Origin: Lachnospiraceae bacterium | Lineage (GTDB): Bacteria; Bacillota_A; Clostridia; Lachnospirales; Lachnospiraceae | Length of the DNA stretch: 5,504 nucleotides | Assembly (NCBI GenBank): GCA_017464045.1 | Contig: JAFUEG010000103.1 | Location: forward strand, 1-5,504 | Direction of reading: 5' to 3' | Notes under the pieces: model-generated | Told to the model about the DNA's origin: nothing | Database searches by the model: none | Seen by the model: the letters and a program-made list of their open reading frames with translations, nothing else | Part shown: positions 5,403-5,504 of the stretch, one piece after another | Position numbering within the stretch: the first letter of the stretch is position 1 | Layout of the letters: each line of letters begins with the position of its first letter | Made by a program: the position numbers and the translations under genes

Positions 5403-5426
5403 GGTTGTGATGAAGGTACAACTTTT
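5403..5426 (+). terminator. Weak terminator-like hairpin after the cassette
   Basis: GGTTGTG (5403-5409) can pair with TACAACT (5417-5423) through two wobble pairs around a seven-base loop, and a short TTTT follows (5423-5426). It lies about 28 bases past the last stop codon. The stem is weak and the T-run short, so this is only a candidate end of the transcript. Confidence 0.28.
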
Positions 5427-5442
5427 AAAAATTAATATACCC

Positions 5443-5465
5443 ATATGCACAAACAAATTGCATAT
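5443..5465. repeat. Small inverted repeat near the right edge
   Basis: ATATGCA (5443-5449) and TGCATAT (5459-5465) form a perfect seven-base inverted repeat with a nine-base spacer. There is no T-run after it. It could be an operator for a gene beyond the window or chance in AT-rich sequence. Apart from this and the weak hairpin before it, nothing else is supported in 5376-5504. Confidence 0.3.
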
Positions 5466-5504
5466 ACGGTTATTGATTACATTTAAAGATACTTCCGTCC
5501 AGTC

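Noticed and set aside
5053..5421. 122-codon frame on the - strand opposite the last small gene
   Set aside because: Its translation is a His/Leu/Phe/Tyr-rich string typical of the antisense of AT-rich coding DNA, and the + strand gene has a clear ribosome binding site.
3627..5424. Inverted nine-base match AAGTTGTAC (3627-3635) / GTACAACTT (5416-5424) flanking the cassette, possible element ends
   Set aside because: A nine-base match is expected many times by chance in 5.5 kb of AT-rich DNA; it does not extend, and no transposase or integrase lies between.
5410..5504. Open + strand frame from the ATG at 5410 to the edge
   Set aside because: It has no ribosome binding site, overlaps the weak hairpin and shows no recognisable protein character in its 31 codons.
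1..5504. CRISPR arrays, tRNA, rRNA or riboswitches
   Set aside because: I saw no regularly spaced direct repeats and no cloverleaf or conserved RNA motif; the non-coding stretches are short and AT-rich.

Overview
The window looks like a low-GC Firmicute, most likely a Lachnospiraceae-type Clostridia (Butyrivibrio, Roseburia or Eubacterium relatives). This rests on strong AGGAGG-type ribosome binding sites, AT-rich codon use, and a Tad (tight adherence) pilus locus with a Flp1-like pilin of the kind known from that group. The genus assignment is inference from protein style; no search was run.

Bases 1-3472 hold the distal part of a Tad/Flp type IVc pilus operon on the + strand. The order is the CpaF/TadA assembly ATPase (probably continuing upstream of the window), a TadB-like platform protein, a large TadC-like platform protein with an inserted extracytoplasmic domain that resembles an atrophied bacterial Ig-like domain, and a very short Flp1-type pilin. 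The genes are tightly packed: a 20-base overlap, then gaps of 2 and 20 bases. CpaF would power pilus assembly through the two T2SSF-type membrane proteins, and the pilin would be the subunit. The pilin frame stops inside its hydrophobic helix after 34 codons, and no TadE/TadF or further pilin gene follows, so the operon looks truncated or rearranged here.

Bases 3473-3658 are AT-rich and non-coding, with two sizeable inverted repeats. One is a likely terminator for the convergent regulator gene.

Bases 3659-5375 hold an accessory-looking cassette. A small Cro/CI-type (HTH_26-like) regulator on the - strand is divergent from four small + strand genes: an unknown acidic protein, two related winged-helix-like proteins, and a small helical protein. 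Back-to-back promoters lie between the regulator and the first small gene, and an AT-rich palindrome covers the + strand -10 element. Sampled lines of the first small gene run about 25-30% GC, against about 37-47% in sampled cpaF lines. The function of the four genes is not recognised. The layout suggests a regulator-controlled, possibly mobile cassette placed at the end of the pilus operon.

Bases 5376-5504 contain no supported gene, only a weak terminator-like hairpin and a small inverted repeat.
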